From Mesorhizobium sp. CA14 (lineage in GTDB: Bacteria; Pseudomonadota; Alphaproteobacteria; Rhizobiales; Rhizobiaceae), in contig NZ_JAIUHR010000020.1 of assembly GCF_020165195.1 (NCBI RefSeq), positions 47,071 to 111,070 on the forward strand: DNA of 64,000 bases, written 5' to 3'. Position 1 is the first letter of the stretch, and the number at the start of each line of letters is the position of its first letter. Shown piece after piece: positions 17,755 through 25,885 of the stretch. Position numbers and translations under genes: made by a program. Under the pieces are notes generated by a model. The model did not search any database and was not told the DNA's origin. It saw only the letters and a program-made list of their open reading frames with translations.

Positions 17755-17843
17755 GCGACGCGCCGCCCGCTTCGTTATTTCTGGCTGGCAATCCCAAGTG
17801 AATTCGCTAGATAAGTCCATCCCTAATAACCAGGAGCTATTAC

Positions 17844-18296
17844 GTGGCAGACGAAGTTTCGAACACACAGGCTGTGTTGATGGGCCTAACCGCGGATATC
17901 GTTTCGGCTTATGTCAGCAAGAACGCAGTGCCAGTCGCTTCGCTGCCTGACCTGATCCAAAGTGTGAATTCGTCGCTCGCGAAGGTCGGACAACCGGTTG
18001 AGCCCGAGAAGCCAATTTATACTCCAGCGGTAAACCCGAAGCGGTCTGTATTTCCTGACTACATCATTTGCCTTGAGGACGGAAAGAGGTTCAAATCATT
18101 GAAGCGCCACATCGGCGTGCACTACGGCCTGACGCCCGATGAGTATCGGGAGAAGTGGGGCTTGGCTCGCGACTATCCTATGGTGGCACCCAACTACGCT
18201 GCGCAGCGCTCCGCTCTGGCGAAGTCAAGCGGGCTCGGTCGAAAGGTCGGCACCAAACCGACGAAAAAAACTTCAGCCAAGCGCGGGACAAAATGA
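17844..18296 (+). CDS. MucR/Ros-family zinc-finger transcriptional regulator
   Basis: This 150-aa protein shows the MucR layout: an N-terminal TADIVSAYVSKNAVPVASLP segment, then the prokaryotic zinc finger IICLEDGKRFKSLKRHIGVH followed by YGLTPDEYREKWGL. The finger has one Cys (CLEDGK) where Ros has two, which is common in MucR relatives. A basic tail ends the protein. The start is GTG 17844 after AGGAGC. MucR proteins are global repressors of exopolysaccharide, motility and horizontally acquired genes; a copy on an island may silence island genes. Its stop overlaps the next ATG (ATGA). Confidence 0.85.
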   Translation: MADEVSNTQAVLMGLTADIVSAYVSKNAVPVASLPDLIQSVNSSLAKVGQPVEPEKPIYTPAVNPKRSVFPDYIICLEDGKRFKSLKRHIGVHYGLTPDEYREKWGLARDYPMVAPNYAAQRSALAKSSGLGRKVGTKPTKKTSAKRGTK

Positions 18297-18532
18297 AAGC
18301 GCTCTTCGTCACACTACTTCAGTTTGTAGGGGGCTCCCTCATAGCTGCCGCTTTCCTTCAATGGGTCACATTTGAGTACCCCAACATTAATCCATTCGCA
18401 CCCGGCGCGATCTTCGCGCCCGGGGTGCTATCGCAGCTGTTCAATTGCATCCTTGTCTGTCTTCTTGGCACTACCGGGGTAGTTCTGATCGGCTTTGCTC
18501 GCAGCTGGCGGCAAGGGCAGCGAGGTTGGTAG
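18293..18532 (+). CDS. Small two-helix membrane protein (79 aa)
   Basis: The protein begins MKALFVTLLQFVGGSLIAAA and has a first helix to about residue 22, a periplasmic loop (NINPFAPGAIFAPG), a second helix (LFNCILVCLLGTTGVVLIGF) and a basic C-terminus (RSWRQGQRGW). The start overlaps the stop of the MucR-like gene by 4 bp, so it is translationally coupled to it. I do not recognise the family. Confidence 0.5.
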   Translation: MKALFVTLLQFVGGSLIAAAFLQWVTFEYPNINPFAPGAIFAPGVLSQLFNCILVCLLGTTGVVLIGFARSWRQGQRGW

Positions 18533-18697
18533 AGGGTGCCGTTCGTCCCATCAGACGACGCGCCGTTCCCACCGAATTTGCGTCAGTAACCGGAAGCGGA
18601 TCCTAACCAGTTCCTGCCCGTACGCGTGGAAAGAAGCGAATTGGAATTGCGTCCCGCCGAGCGTAAAATGGCTGGGGGTGGCCTGATGGAGGTCACG

Positions 18698-18985
18698 ATG
18701 GTTGAAGAGTCCGAAAACCGCCGAGAAAGGCGTCAGCGAGTGCTGAAAGGCGCGGCGATTATCAACGGCACCAACGACTCCGAAATCAGCTGCACGATTC
18801 GAAACCAGAACAGCGGTGGGGCTGAACTCAAGGTGCCGGTCGAGGCGTTTGTGCCAGAGCGGTTCGTCTAATATGTGCCCACCGACGGCGTCGCGTATCA
18901 ATCTATCCGGCGGTGGCGACGGAACGACCGCGTGGGCATTCAATTCACGGGCACCTTACCAAAACCCCGTCTCCATTATGGCTGA
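18698..18985 (+). pseudogene. PilZ-domain protein interrupted by an in-frame stop
   Basis: The frame starts at ATG 18698 after GGAGG and reads MVEESENRRERRQRVLKGAA, IINGTNDSEISCTIRNQNSG, as in rhizobial PilZ proteins (RxxR and the CTVRNxSxxGA box). TAA at 18869-18871 interrupts it, yet the same frame continues YVPTDGVAYQ...WRRNDRVGIQFTG to TGA 18985, the expected C-terminal half (normally a Leu at the stop position, FxLYVP). A one-base change from TTA to TAA would explain this. PilZ domains bind cyclic di-GMP. Confidence 0.6.
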
Positions 18986-19188
18986 ATAACAATACCTGCC
19001 TAAGCCTTGGCCTTCGTTGGCGGGACGTCTCAGTGTGTTCTTGGGAAGGCGATTGCGTGTTGAAGGTCCGATGACAGTCTACGCTCTGCTGCGCTTGGAG
19101 ATCGCGCGCCACAGGGCCTCTTCTTCATTAGTGCCGTCGTCGAAAACTTGGAAGATTTCCATAGTCAGAAGCCCGCGCCAACGCGGTT

Positions 19189-19401
19189 GCGCTCCACTTC
19201 ATGTATTACAACTTCATGCGCATCCATAAGATGCTGCGCGTTACCGCTGCGATGGCCGCTGGCGTGACCGACAAGCTTTGCGAGATCGCGGATATCGTTG
19301 CGCTTATCGAGCCGAAACAAGCCGAAAAGCCAATGGTGCGCGGCCCTTACAAAAGAAGATTGCCTAAGCGTCTATCTGGGCTTGTCTTTGCGGACTATTG
19401 A
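19189..19401 (+). pseudogene. Transposase C-terminal remnant (rhizobial IS1-like family)
   Basis: The frame reads ALHFMYYNFMRIHKMLRVTA followed by AMAAGVTDKLCEIADIVALI and ends RGPYKRR. This matches the C-terminal tail of a transposase frequent in rhizobia (YYNFVRIHxTLRxTPAMAAGVTDxLW...GKRGPYKKR). The N-terminal catalytic part is absent upstream, and I see no terminal inverted repeats, so only a fragment remains. Confidence 0.55.
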
Positions 19402-19554
19402 GAGCTTCGGCTGGTGGGTTTCCCGGATGATCTTGGCGGCTTCCTCTTTGGTGATGCCGACCTTGCGGGCATAGTAGACGGCTTCCGCAGCAAGCTCGCC
19501 TTCCAATGACACTTCAATCGCCTGTTTGGCTTTCTGCTTTGCCTTCTTGCCCAT
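19372..19554 (-). CDS. Small basic hypothetical protein (60 aa)
   Basis: The protein reads MGKKAKQKAKQAIEVSLEGE, LAAEAVYYARKVGITKEEAA and KIIRETHQPKLSIVRKDKPR. It is lysine-rich with a predicted helix-turn-helix-like middle (GITKEEAAKIIRE). No family recognised. It overlaps the 3' end of the transposase remnant on the opposite strand. Moderate likelihood of being expressed. Confidence 0.4.
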   Translation of the reverse strand: MGKKAKQKAKQAIEVSLEGELAAEAVYYARKVGITKEEAAKIIRETHQPKLSIVRKDKPR

Positions 19555-19641
19555 GTGCCGAATCATATGACATTAAGCGACTCGGCTGAATGGCGGCCTT
19601 AAATTTCAAACTGACCCGCTACCGGAAAATCATTTCAAAAT

Positions 19642-19752
19642 CTGCGTGAAATAGGAAGAGGGCCGGACCGTCTACCGGCGACCCGACCCTCACAGCCCGC
19701 AGCACCGTTCCAAGGAGGGCACTCCCGGGCTGGCGGACCGGTGGTCAGGATA
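19642..19752. repeat. 111-nt intergenic element, copy 1
   Basis: This stretch starts ctgcgtgaaataggaagag and ends ggtcaggata. A same-length, same-orientation but diverged copy lies at 20774-20884 (ctgtgtgaaataggaagag ... ttcaggata). Both contain GC-rich self-complementary segments. It could be an sRNA gene, a leader or a small non-autonomous repeat. Confidence 0.5.
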
Positions 19753-19963
19753 GGAATTGCGTCCCTAGCGCGTCAATCCTCGGGGGTGGTCTGTCCTGGG
19801 TGACCTCGGCCCTTGCCCCAGCCTGAAGGAGCTTTGCCTCTCGCATTAGCGAGTTCCAATTCAATCCGATCAGGAGGGCAAGTTCGTGGGCTTGCGCCGC
19901 AGCAATGCCGGTTTCTTGAACCAGCTTCTGGACGACTGGTATCGTCTGGTTTCCGTCTGACAT
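19745..19963 (-). CDS. Small hypothetical protein (72 aa), intact paralogue
   Basis: The protein begins MSDGNQTIPVVQKLVQETGI and continues AAAQAHELALLIGLNWNSLM, REAKLLQAGARAEVTQ. A soluble helical protein with a degraded relative at 16395-16560. The repeated pattern ETGI...(E/R)EL...LIG-NW-SL-REA resembles the small rhizobial DUF3606-like proteins (QxRELIxxxGxxxxxLxxEA), but the match is weak. Function unknown. Confidence 0.5.
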   Translation of the reverse strand: MSDGNQTIPVVQKLVQETGIAAAQAHELALLIGLNWNSLMREAKLLQAGARAEVTQDRPPPRIDALGTQFLS

Positions 19964-20030
19964 CGGCGGGATTCCCTCTCCCCAGCGGCCGCAACGTCCG
20001 AACGTAGGATTCGGTTCCCTAAAAGTTGAG

Positions 20031-20065
20031 GAAAAGAAAAAAGCCCGACAGGGGGCTGTCGGGCT
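20031..20065 (-). terminator. Rho-independent terminator, minus strand
   Basis: A perfect 10-bp stem, AGCCCGACAG (20042-20051) with CTGTCGGGCT (20056-20065) and a GGGG loop, is followed on the minus strand by a T-rich run (complement of gaaaagaaaaa). It lies about 140 bp downstream of the small minus-strand gene pair at 20202-20706. Confidence 0.75.
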
Positions 20066-20201
20066 AGAGCTTGGGCGTTTGCAGCGGCGGGGACTAAACG
20101 CGGGGGCGTTGGGGTGCCGCTGGAACAGGTCTGAATTTGCCAAGATGGCCAAATCGCGTCAATCCGTGTTGAGAGGAAATGCAGTGGGTGCAATCCAGTC
20201 C

Positions 20202-20489
20202 CTACGAGCTTGCCTCGTCTGTTTCCTCGTCCCGCCGATCCAGCGCGCCTAACAATTCAGTGAAAGACGTCGGCAGCGGCGGTTCGACGCTCAAGCCCAG
20301 CTGCTTGCGCAAATTTCGGCGGTAGTCTTCCGAAGTGATCAACTGCCGGAAGGCTCGGGCAGACTCGTTAAGGATGGCCATTGAATAGGGCATCCAATCG
20401 GTGCCCTCAAAGACGGAACTCCCCCGTGAGGGAATCGTTCCGAGACCGAGGGGGAACCAGAGGAACGCCGTAGGCTCGCATCTATTCAT
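20202..20489 (-). CDS. Hypothetical protein, up to 95 aa
   Basis: The C-terminal part reads MPYSMAILNESARAFRQLIT, SEDYRRNLRKQLGLSVEPPL, PTSFTELLGALDRRDEETDE and is regularly helical and charged. The start is unclear: ATG 20489 overlaps the preceding gene, while ATG 20393 gives a 63-aa product beginning MPYSMAIL. No family recognised. It is followed by a terminator, so it is probably the last gene of a two-gene unit. Confidence 0.4.
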   Translation of the reverse strand: MNRCEPTAFLWFPLGLGTIPSRGSSVFEGTDWMPYSMAILNESARAFRQLITSEDYRRNLRKQLGLSVEPPLPTSFTELLGALDRRDEETDEASS

Positions 20490-20706
20490 GGATGTCGAAG
20501 GCGACGAAGCGGCCCAGCAATATCGCCTCGTACATGATGCATTCGGTGAGTTGGCAATCGCTCTCGCGGAGTCCGGGACCTAGTCGGCGGACGGCAGCGA
20601 TGGTTTCTTTGATCGAAACCGTCTCGGCAAACGGGGCGCTCAGGAGCGCTGCATGGACAAGCTCTCTAGCGGTGCTCGCCCGCCTATAATCGGCTTGAAC
20701 GTCCAC
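20482..20706 (-). CDS. Small hypothetical protein (74 aa)
   Basis: GTG 20706 has GGAG 8 bp upstream and opens VDVQADYRRASTARELVHAA, then VSIKETIAAVRRLGPGLRES and YEAILLGRFVAFDIHE. It resembles the many small rhizobial proteins of about 70 aa with a CxLTExIxxEAIxxGxxVxFD ending. The open frame extends further upstream into the 111-nt element, but without a ribosome site. It overlaps the next gene by 8 bp. Confidence 0.45.
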   Translation of the reverse strand: MDVQADYRRASTARELVHAALLSAPFAETVSIKETIAAVRRLGPGLRESDCQLTECIMYEAILLGRFVAFDIHE

Positions 20707-20773
20707 CAGCCCAACTCCACCCAAAACCCGAGCGCTTATCGTTGGGTCAAGGCTTACAGAAATCAACAAAAAT

Positions 20774-20884
20774 CTGTGTGAAATAGGAAGAGGATCGGAA
20801 CTGTCTACCCGGCAGTCCGGGCCTTGAAGCCCACCGCGCAAAGTCTTGGGAGGACAGCGACCGGCGGACCTACAATTCAGGATA
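20774..20884. repeat. 111-nt intergenic element, copy 2
   Basis: Same orientation and length as the element at 19642-19752. It shares the first 19 nt nearly exactly (one change), and the end motif caggata. It lies upstream of the small minus-strand gene at 20706 and next to a strong hairpin at 20904-20945. Confidence 0.5.
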
Positions 20885-20903
20885 GTAACATGGTGGCCGA
20901 CGA

Positions 20904-20945
20904 GAAAGAGGGTCGGCCGCTTAGCGCAACGACCGGCCCTCTTTC
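20904..20945. other. Strong stem-loop (13-bp stem)
   Basis: GAAAGAGGGTCGG (20904-20916) pairs with CCGGCCCTCTTTC (20933-20945) with one G-U pair. No T-run follows on either strand, so it is an RNA structure or processing site rather than a standard terminator. Confidence 0.5.
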
Positions 20946-21529
20946 AGCGAAGCCTCGCAGCAGCGTCAGGAGAGACGAGGTGGGTGAGGGGACAGACACC
21001 AGTTAGCTGCAGACTCTACGATTAACTATAGCACATATTAGCTTGCGCTGATAATCACCCTTTTTGGAGAATGGACGGGAACAGTGACGAGCCAAAAAGC
21101 CGTCGCCCGACCTTGCTGGCGCTTACTGTGGCACGGCATACTGAGCGCGAACCCGCAAAACCCAAAGGTTTCACGGTAACAGTTTCCTTAACGAGATTGT
21201 ATCTCCGGGCTGGACGTTGGCGAGAGCTGTCGAATCGACTCCGCAGTTTGACCATGCGGCCTATCGCCAATGGGAACGCCCACCACAGAAATGCCACACC
21301 CAAGCACCCGAATTCTTCCACCTCGGCGGGATAAAAAGCAATCAACTTTTGGGGTCGGCGCTTTCCAAAGCTGGTCCCCCGATGGCGGCCGGAAGATTTC
21401 TGGCCACCCGAGCTTCTGAAACACACTATGCTAGAAATGAAATCTTCAGGATAGTTTGACAGGCTCGCGCTTTGCGGAGCTCCGAAAGGCTTCGAGTGGA
21501 CGATCAGGAGAAGCGTAAGGCCTATCGAC
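20946..21529. other. Gap of about 580 bp without convincing gene
   Basis: An AT-richer stretch (21010-21060) is followed by an 87-codon plus-strand frame at 21071 (MDGNSDEPKSRRPTLLALTV) that has TTTTTGGAGA just before its ATG but no recognisable family. Other frames are antisense shadows. I would treat the 21071 frame as only possible. Confidence 0.3.
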
Positions 21530-22459
21530 TTGTCAGACCTCATGCACCTCGATGCGCAGGATGACCCTGCCTTAAGTGCCGAAGTTGACCGGCTTCTGGC
21601 GCGCCGAACACGCGATATCCGCCTCAAAGGTGAGATCAAGCGTCTGTTTCGCGCACGAGTTTGGTCGCAAACGGCGAAGATCATCCGCGCCTGGATGATC
21701 TGGGTGGCCTTGTTGGACGTGCTGACGCTGGCGCTCAACATGCTGATGCTCCCAAGCGCAATCGTGCAGTCCATGCTCCTGCCTGGAGCTATCATCCCGC
21801 CTGTCGTCATCGCAGTGGTTTTCGCATGGCGAAAGCCGCGCCCCTCCTGGCTCGAAGGGGCTTCGCTAGTTGTAGGTATGTTCCTGATCCTGTTATCGGT
21901 TGCCTTGGTCGGCGTAAGCGCTGGCGGCGAGTTCTATGAACGGCAATTGAACGTCATGCTGTTCGTGGCCATTACAGCCATCATCATCTTCGGTGTCCCG
22001 CTGGCCTGGACGGTCACGATTGCGGCGGTGGCGCTGGGACTGTATCTCGTGTTTCAGGTGCAGAATCCGGCTATTGAGCACGGGAGCGCGATTGATGGAA
22101 CGCTGTTCTTCGCCAGCGGTATCTTCGCGACGGTTGCAGCCGGGAGCTTTCTCGACCAGCGTCGGCGATTGGAACTCGATGAAGGTGAGTTGCCCTTTTT
22201 GGGTACGCATGCACTGAAACTCCCTGACCCTGAGGAATGGCTGGGGAGCTGGTTGCGTTCCTTAGCAGTCGCTGAAGCATCAAAGTGGAACATTTTGCCG
22301 ATGTCCGCTTTCTTTTTCACGAGCGGAGGACAGGCACATGGCCGACGAAGAGCAAAACGGATTTCCGTGACCGGGACCGTGTATCGGGTGATGAAGAATA
22401 CGAGGTTGGCTATTTCGCCAGCAAATTCGGGCTGTCGATTCCTCAAGTGCGCGAGTTGA
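21530..22459 (+). pseudogene. Truncated membrane sensor, probably of a GGDEF protein
   Basis: The first 205 residues show a charged cytoplasmic start (ALSAEVDRLLARRTRDIRLK) and about six membrane helices (for example WVALLDVLTLALNMLMLP, LVVGMFLILLSVALVGV, NVMLFVAITAIIIFGVPL). This is the layout of rhizobial diguanylate-cyclase sensors. No GGDEF or other output domain follows. After SFLDQRRRLELDEG the reading continues into unrelated sequence that runs over the DUF3606 gene in another frame. It is most likely a truncated gene; TTG 21530 or ATG 21542 is the start. Confidence 0.45.
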
Positions 22460-22524
22460 TCGCCAAGCATGGCAACGACCGCGAGACCCTTGAGGCAGAG
22501 GCGAAGCGCCTTGGGGTACGATGA
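22338..22524 (+). pseudogene. DUF3606-domain small protein with 5' frameshift
   Basis: The ATG at 22338 follows a good CGGAGGACAGG but its frame stops after ten codons (MADEEQNGFP). The neighbouring frame reads KSKTDFRDRDRVSGDEEYEV, GYFASKFGLSIPQVRELIAK, HGNDRETLEAEAKRLGV, a textbook DUF3606 protein whose normal start is MADDKSKTDFRDRDR. Loss of two bases after codon 3 would explain the break. An unusual in-frame start at 22285 could still express it. Confidence 0.6.
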
Positions 22525-22739
22525 TGGCTCGCTACCGCGTCGACGAACTCTTCGGCGAAGATGTCATCGCCACAAACGATGCCGACGCTGACGATGCCTT
22601 GAGGGCGGTCGAAGATGTAACGGGCAGAGTCATCTCACCTCGGGCGCTACAGGAGCACTGGTTTCGCCTGACGGACAAGAGCGGCACAATCCACGAATTC
22701 AGCTTAGATGCTGATCCAGCGACGGTGTTCAGCAAATAG
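22521..22739 (+). CDS. Small acidic hypothetical protein (72 aa)
   Basis: The protein begins MMARYRVDELFGEDVIATND and continues ADADDALRAVEDVTGRVISP, LTDKSGTIHEFSLDA. The start overlaps the stop of the DUF3606 frame (ATGA). An alpha/beta pattern with an acidic middle suggests a small folded protein. No family recognised. Coupling suggests the pair were once an operon. Confidence 0.45.
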   Translation: MMARYRVDELFGEDVIATNDADADDALRAVEDVTGRVISPRALQEHWFRLTDKSGTIHEFSLDADPATVFSK

Positions 22740-22932
22740 TCAGCCACGGATCGGTTTGTGGTGACAGGTAGCGCCTTGCGGCCCGGCGCAGCTACCGGTC
22801 AGGCGAGCCCGCACCCCAACACCGGCCGAACGCAAAAACGCGCTGGCGGGCTTCGCAGGGCCGATTTTCCCTTTAACGGCTGTGGGTGCCGAGCGACCGG
22901 CGTGTGAGCTGCCCGTTGATGTGTGAGCGGGT

Positions 22933-24075
22933 TCAGCGCGTTCGGGTGCAATTCGGCGTGCTTCGATTGACGAAGTTCGCACCGGGCTTCAAATCGCCAA
23001 ACACGACGGTGTCGTTTGCGAGCGAAATGCCTAAAATTCGGGTTCGTCCTCCGAAAAGTGAATCGCTCATTCCTTGCATAATTCCCTTCATCTGCTCGAA
23101 TGCCTGAAGTTCGTCTTGGCTTGGATTGATCAGACCCGGCCCTAGCCCTTCCGTCGAGAATAGCGCGTTCTTCACGTCAATCGCTCTGTAAACTACACTG
23201 TTAAACGGTTCGTCTGATCCTGCCGACGCTGGAAAAACCTTCGCTGCCTTAATGCCCTTGCCATTTATGATGGCATTGCCGTCGCCTTTGACGCTAATCT
23301 CTGCGGTGACTGATTTGCCGGGGCCGTTGAAATCTGGCACCCCGTAAAGGGCCGATTCAGTTATCTCGCAGGTGTACTGCGCGTATGCTGGGCCACCGCC
23401 CAAGACTGAATCCAGATCGTCACCGGGATCTTCGTCGGACTCGCCTTCCTCATTTGAAGCTGCTGACTGCTGTGCAGCGCGATTTTGCCGCGCGGTGGCG
23501 ACACGGCTCGCGAGCAAGCCTGCCGTACCCTCGAGATATCTCTTCAGGTACTCGTTGCCGTCCTGCATCGCAGCTATAAACACTACAGTAGATATGTCCA
23601 CCGCTCTTCCGAGGTTAATTTGCTTGAACCACAAATCAGGCGGCGGCATTCCTTCGTCGAAAACGACCTTCAGGACATTAATCAAGTTTTTGTCCGCGCT
23701 ATGCAATCCGAAGCACAAATTGAAACGAGTGGTTATGTCGCTCTGAGTTTGATCGCTTGCGAAGATGGTGTCCGGATGATCAGCACCCACCGATTTATTT
23801 TTCGCTGTGAGCCACATATCCATTGAAGATGAAAATTCTCGGAACGAGAGATCATAAGCTCCCGGGTCTAGGGCCTTCAGATCAGCGAGAGATAACAGGG
23901 CGGGGCTCCCGAGAAAGGAGCACATCTGTTCCACGGCGACCATCTCTGCGTAGACCGTGCCCTTGTCCCCAGCCACCTGCGCGGCTCGCACCGGCATCGT
24001 TCCTAAGCTGAAGCACGCTCCAAAGAGGGACAGCCCGACGAACGCCTGTTTTATGCGCCTCGACAGCTCAGCCAT
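22933..24075 (-). CDS. Secreted hypothetical protein (380 aa)
   Basis: ATG 24075 gives MAELSRRIKQAFVGLSLFGA then CFSLGTMPVRAAQ, a signal peptide with an AxA-type cleavage site, so the protein is exported. The mature part has three regions: a helical N-terminal half with sparse Cys, an acidic low-complexity linker (SNEEGESDEDPGDDLDSV, about 215-232), and a C-terminal beta-rich half starting YTCEITESALYGVPDFNGPG with a final TPNCTRTR. No family recognised. It lies beside a small membrane protein on the same strand. Confidence 0.6.
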   Translation of the reverse strand: MAELSRRIKQAFVGLSLFGACFSLGTMPVRAAQVAGDKGTVYAEMVAVEQMCSFLGSPALLSLADLKALDPGAYDLSFREFSSSMDMWLTAKNKSVGADHPDTIFASDQTQSDITTRFNLCFGLHSADKNLINVLKVVFDEGMPPPDLWFKQINLGRAVDISTVVFIAAMQDGNEYLKRYLEGTAGLLASRVATARQNRAAQQSAASNEEGESDEDPGDDLDSVLGGGPAYAQYTCEITESALYGVPDFNGPGKSVTAEISVKGDGNAIINGKGIKAAKVFPASAGSDEPFNSVVYRAIDVKNALFSTEGLGPGLINPSQDELQAFEQMKGIMQGMSDSLFGGRTRILGISLANDTVVFGDLKPGANFVNRSTPNCTRTR

Positions 24076-24149
24076 TTCGTCGCTCCATATGAGTTTAAGT
24101 CCATCGCGATGTGCTGGGCGTTGGCCCATGTCACCAATTGGGTCGCGCG

Positions 24150-24500
24150 CTATCCGCTGGTTTCAACATTGGCCCCTGAGCGCCGCGCACTCCGCCATGC
24201 AAAGAAGGCCATCGCTGCAAGGAGAAGGTCTGCAACCGCCCATACCTTCATGTCTGGAAAGGCGTTGATCGCAATCAGCGCGAAGAAGCTGCCGACAACG
24301 AAAACGATGGCCGCCACCAGCGGCAGGCCAAACGCAAAGGCTCCTCCAACGAAAAAGAGAAGTCCGACCAATACGCCAACCGAACCTGCGCCAGCGAGTT
24401 CTTGGTTGGCCAAGATGTTGCCGCCCGTCGCCACTGCACAGGACTGCAGCATTGTTATTATCCCGAGCAAAATCCCGATGATGCCAACTGCAATTTTCAT
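24150..24500 (-). CDS. Small four-helix membrane protein (116 aa)
   Basis: The protein starts MKIAVGIIGILLGIITMLQS and has four hydrophobic helices (IAVGIIGILLGIITMLQ, GVLVGLLFFVGGAFAFG, LVAAIVFVVGSFFALIA, AVADLLLAAMAFFAW) with very short loops. Resembles small DUF4064/DUF308-like integral membrane proteins, but I cannot assign a family. It precedes the secreted protein gene at 24075 on the same strand with a 74-bp gap. Confidence 0.55.
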   Translation of the reverse strand: MKIAVGIIGILLGIITMLQSCAVATGGNILANQELAGAGSVGVLVGLLFFVGGAFAFGLPLVAAIVFVVGSFFALIAINAFPDMKVWAVADLLLAAMAFFAWRSARRSGANVETSG

Positions 24501-24628
24501 TCCTGTCCCCCAAGTCGCGTTTCAAATGCCGTGATAGTGGCGCGCCGTTACCCACCCAACCGAATATTCCCGAATATGTCGGCTATATCCGATAGATTAG
24601 TGGGCGGCAAGTTGGTCGCGTCGCCCGC

Positions 24629-24892
24629 ATGGATGGACGCAGCCGCATCGCTTGGAATCTTCGACGTGTTCGAGCCGCAAAGGGTATCAGTCAGGAGAGC
24701 CTCGCGCTTGAAGCCGAGGTTGACCGCGGAACGATCAGCGAAATCGAGAGCCTGAAGTTTAACCCGTCCATCGATCTCCTTGACCGATTGGCGGCTGCGC
24801 TGGCGGTGGACGTTGCCGAGCTTTTGCTTTTACCATCTCCGGGTAGCGAGCGGCCAAAGCCGTTGAGCGCGGGGCGAAAGCCCGGCAGATGA
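24629..24892 (+). CDS. XRE-family helix-turn-helix regulator (87 aa)
   Basis: The protein has a canonical XRE domain: RIAWNLRRVRAAKGISQESL, ALEAEVDRGTISEIESLKFN, PSIDLLDRLAAALAVDVAEL. Recognition helix RGTISEIE and the G-x-S-Q-E turn are intact. The short tail (LLPSPGSERPKPLSAGRK) lacks an effector domain. It is divergent from the minus-strand membrane-protein gene at 24500, so it may control that promoter region. Confidence 0.75.
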   Translation: MDGRSRIAWNLRRVRAAKGISQESLALEAEVDRGTISEIESLKFNPSIDLLDRLAAALAVDVAELLLLPSPGSERPKPLSAGRKPGR

Positions 24893-24960
24893 TGTCCAAG
24901 GCCTGACGCGCTGGCGCTGCAAGGTGTCACGGCCGCTCTTGCAAATGTCAAATAGGCCGA

Positions 24961-25416
24961 TCACGGCTCAGTCGGCTGAGCCGCCTCCCGGGTCATCGAC
25001 CTCAAGATAGCTGTAACCAGTTCAGGTTCGCGCTCATCGCGTTCGAAGACAGCGAGCAGGTACGTCGCCTTGTCGTGGCGCTCGGCGTCATTCGCGGCGG
25101 GATACTCGCAAATCGCCAGCAGCAATCGCTCCTCAAGATCGCTCGCCGCATCTAGATGGTCGAATTCTTCGCGCGTCACAGGACGGCCGATGACGACATC
25201 GTCGGTCCGTCGAGCGATTTGCCGAAGTTCCCAGTAAGCTGCGCAGTGCGCGCAGATGGCCTGCATAAGCGCGGGCGACACGTCCTCGGCGGTCGGGTCG
25301 ACCAGACCATCATCCGGTAACGCTGAATGGCCATCGGCGGCAGATGCTGTTGCGGCGACAAAGCCAGCAGGCAACGCGCTCAGCAAAGCGCGGCGTGAAA
25401 GACCGCGGCCGAGCAT
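24961..25416 (-). CDS. Hypothetical protein with Tat-like signal (151 aa)
   Basis: The N-terminus MLGRGLSRRALLSALPAGFV then AATASAADG is a twin-arginine-like signal (SRRALL) with an ASA cleavage site. The mature part is helical and acidic with HCAAYWELRQIARRTDD and EERLLLAICEYPAANDAERH. Small rhizobial proteins of this type usually sit next to DUF3768 genes in accessory regions; function unknown. It follows the DUF3768 gene with a 1-bp gap, so the two form an operon. Confidence 0.55.
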   Translation of the reverse strand: MLGRGLSRRALLSALPAGFVAATASAADGHSALPDDGLVDPTAEDVSPALMQAICAHCAAYWELRQIARRTDDVVIGRPVTREEFDHLDAASDLEERLLLAICEYPAANDAERHDKATYLLAVFERDEREPELVTAILRSMTREAAQPTEP

Positions 25417-25417
25417 C

Positions 25418-25783
25418 TCAATATTCCTCGGAGAGCATGATGGTCAAAACGCGAGTGGTGACCGCCGGGTCTGCCGGGTCGTCGGAGCCGAACTGCATGG
25501 GCTTGTCGTAGTAGTCGATCTTCCAGATGACGGTGTTGCCATCGACTTCGATCACCGCGCAGTCGTGCTCTCCGCTTGGATCATTGTCCTCATTGAACTC
25601 GTCGAACCGAGCGACCGCCGCAATGACCTCGGCACGAACGTCCGCTCGCAGCCCGGTAATGCCGACGGTCAGCACCACGCGGCCGCCTTGACCCGTCCTA
25701 CGCAAGCTGTCGTTCAAGCTCGCGATGCGCTGCTGCCGACTGCCGAGCGCACACGCCTCACGAAAGGTACATTCCATCGCCAT
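25418..25783 (-). CDS. DUF3768-family protein (121 aa)
   Basis: The protein matches the DUF3768 pattern: LNDSLRRTGQGGRVVLTVGI, FDEFNEDNDPSGEHDCAVIE, WKIDYYDKPMQFGSDDPADP and the closing TRVLTIMLSEEY. Length is typical. The family is common on rhizobial plasmids and islands and has no known biochemical role. It is the upstream partner of the Tat-signal gene. Confidence 0.8.
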   Translation of the reverse strand: MAMECTFREACALGSRQQRIASLNDSLRRTGQGGRVVLTVGITGLRADVRAEVIAAVARFDEFNEDNDPSGEHDCAVIEVDGNTVIWKIDYYDKPMQFGSDDPADPAVTTRVLTIMLSEEY

Positions 25784-25885
25784 TAGTGAATCCTACTCTG
25801 GGCCGCTAAGCGACCGTGTTTATGTCAATGAATGTCGGGGATGAGTGGGCGGCCGCCTGAGCCGTGCCGCCCTCGTCAGATGGCG

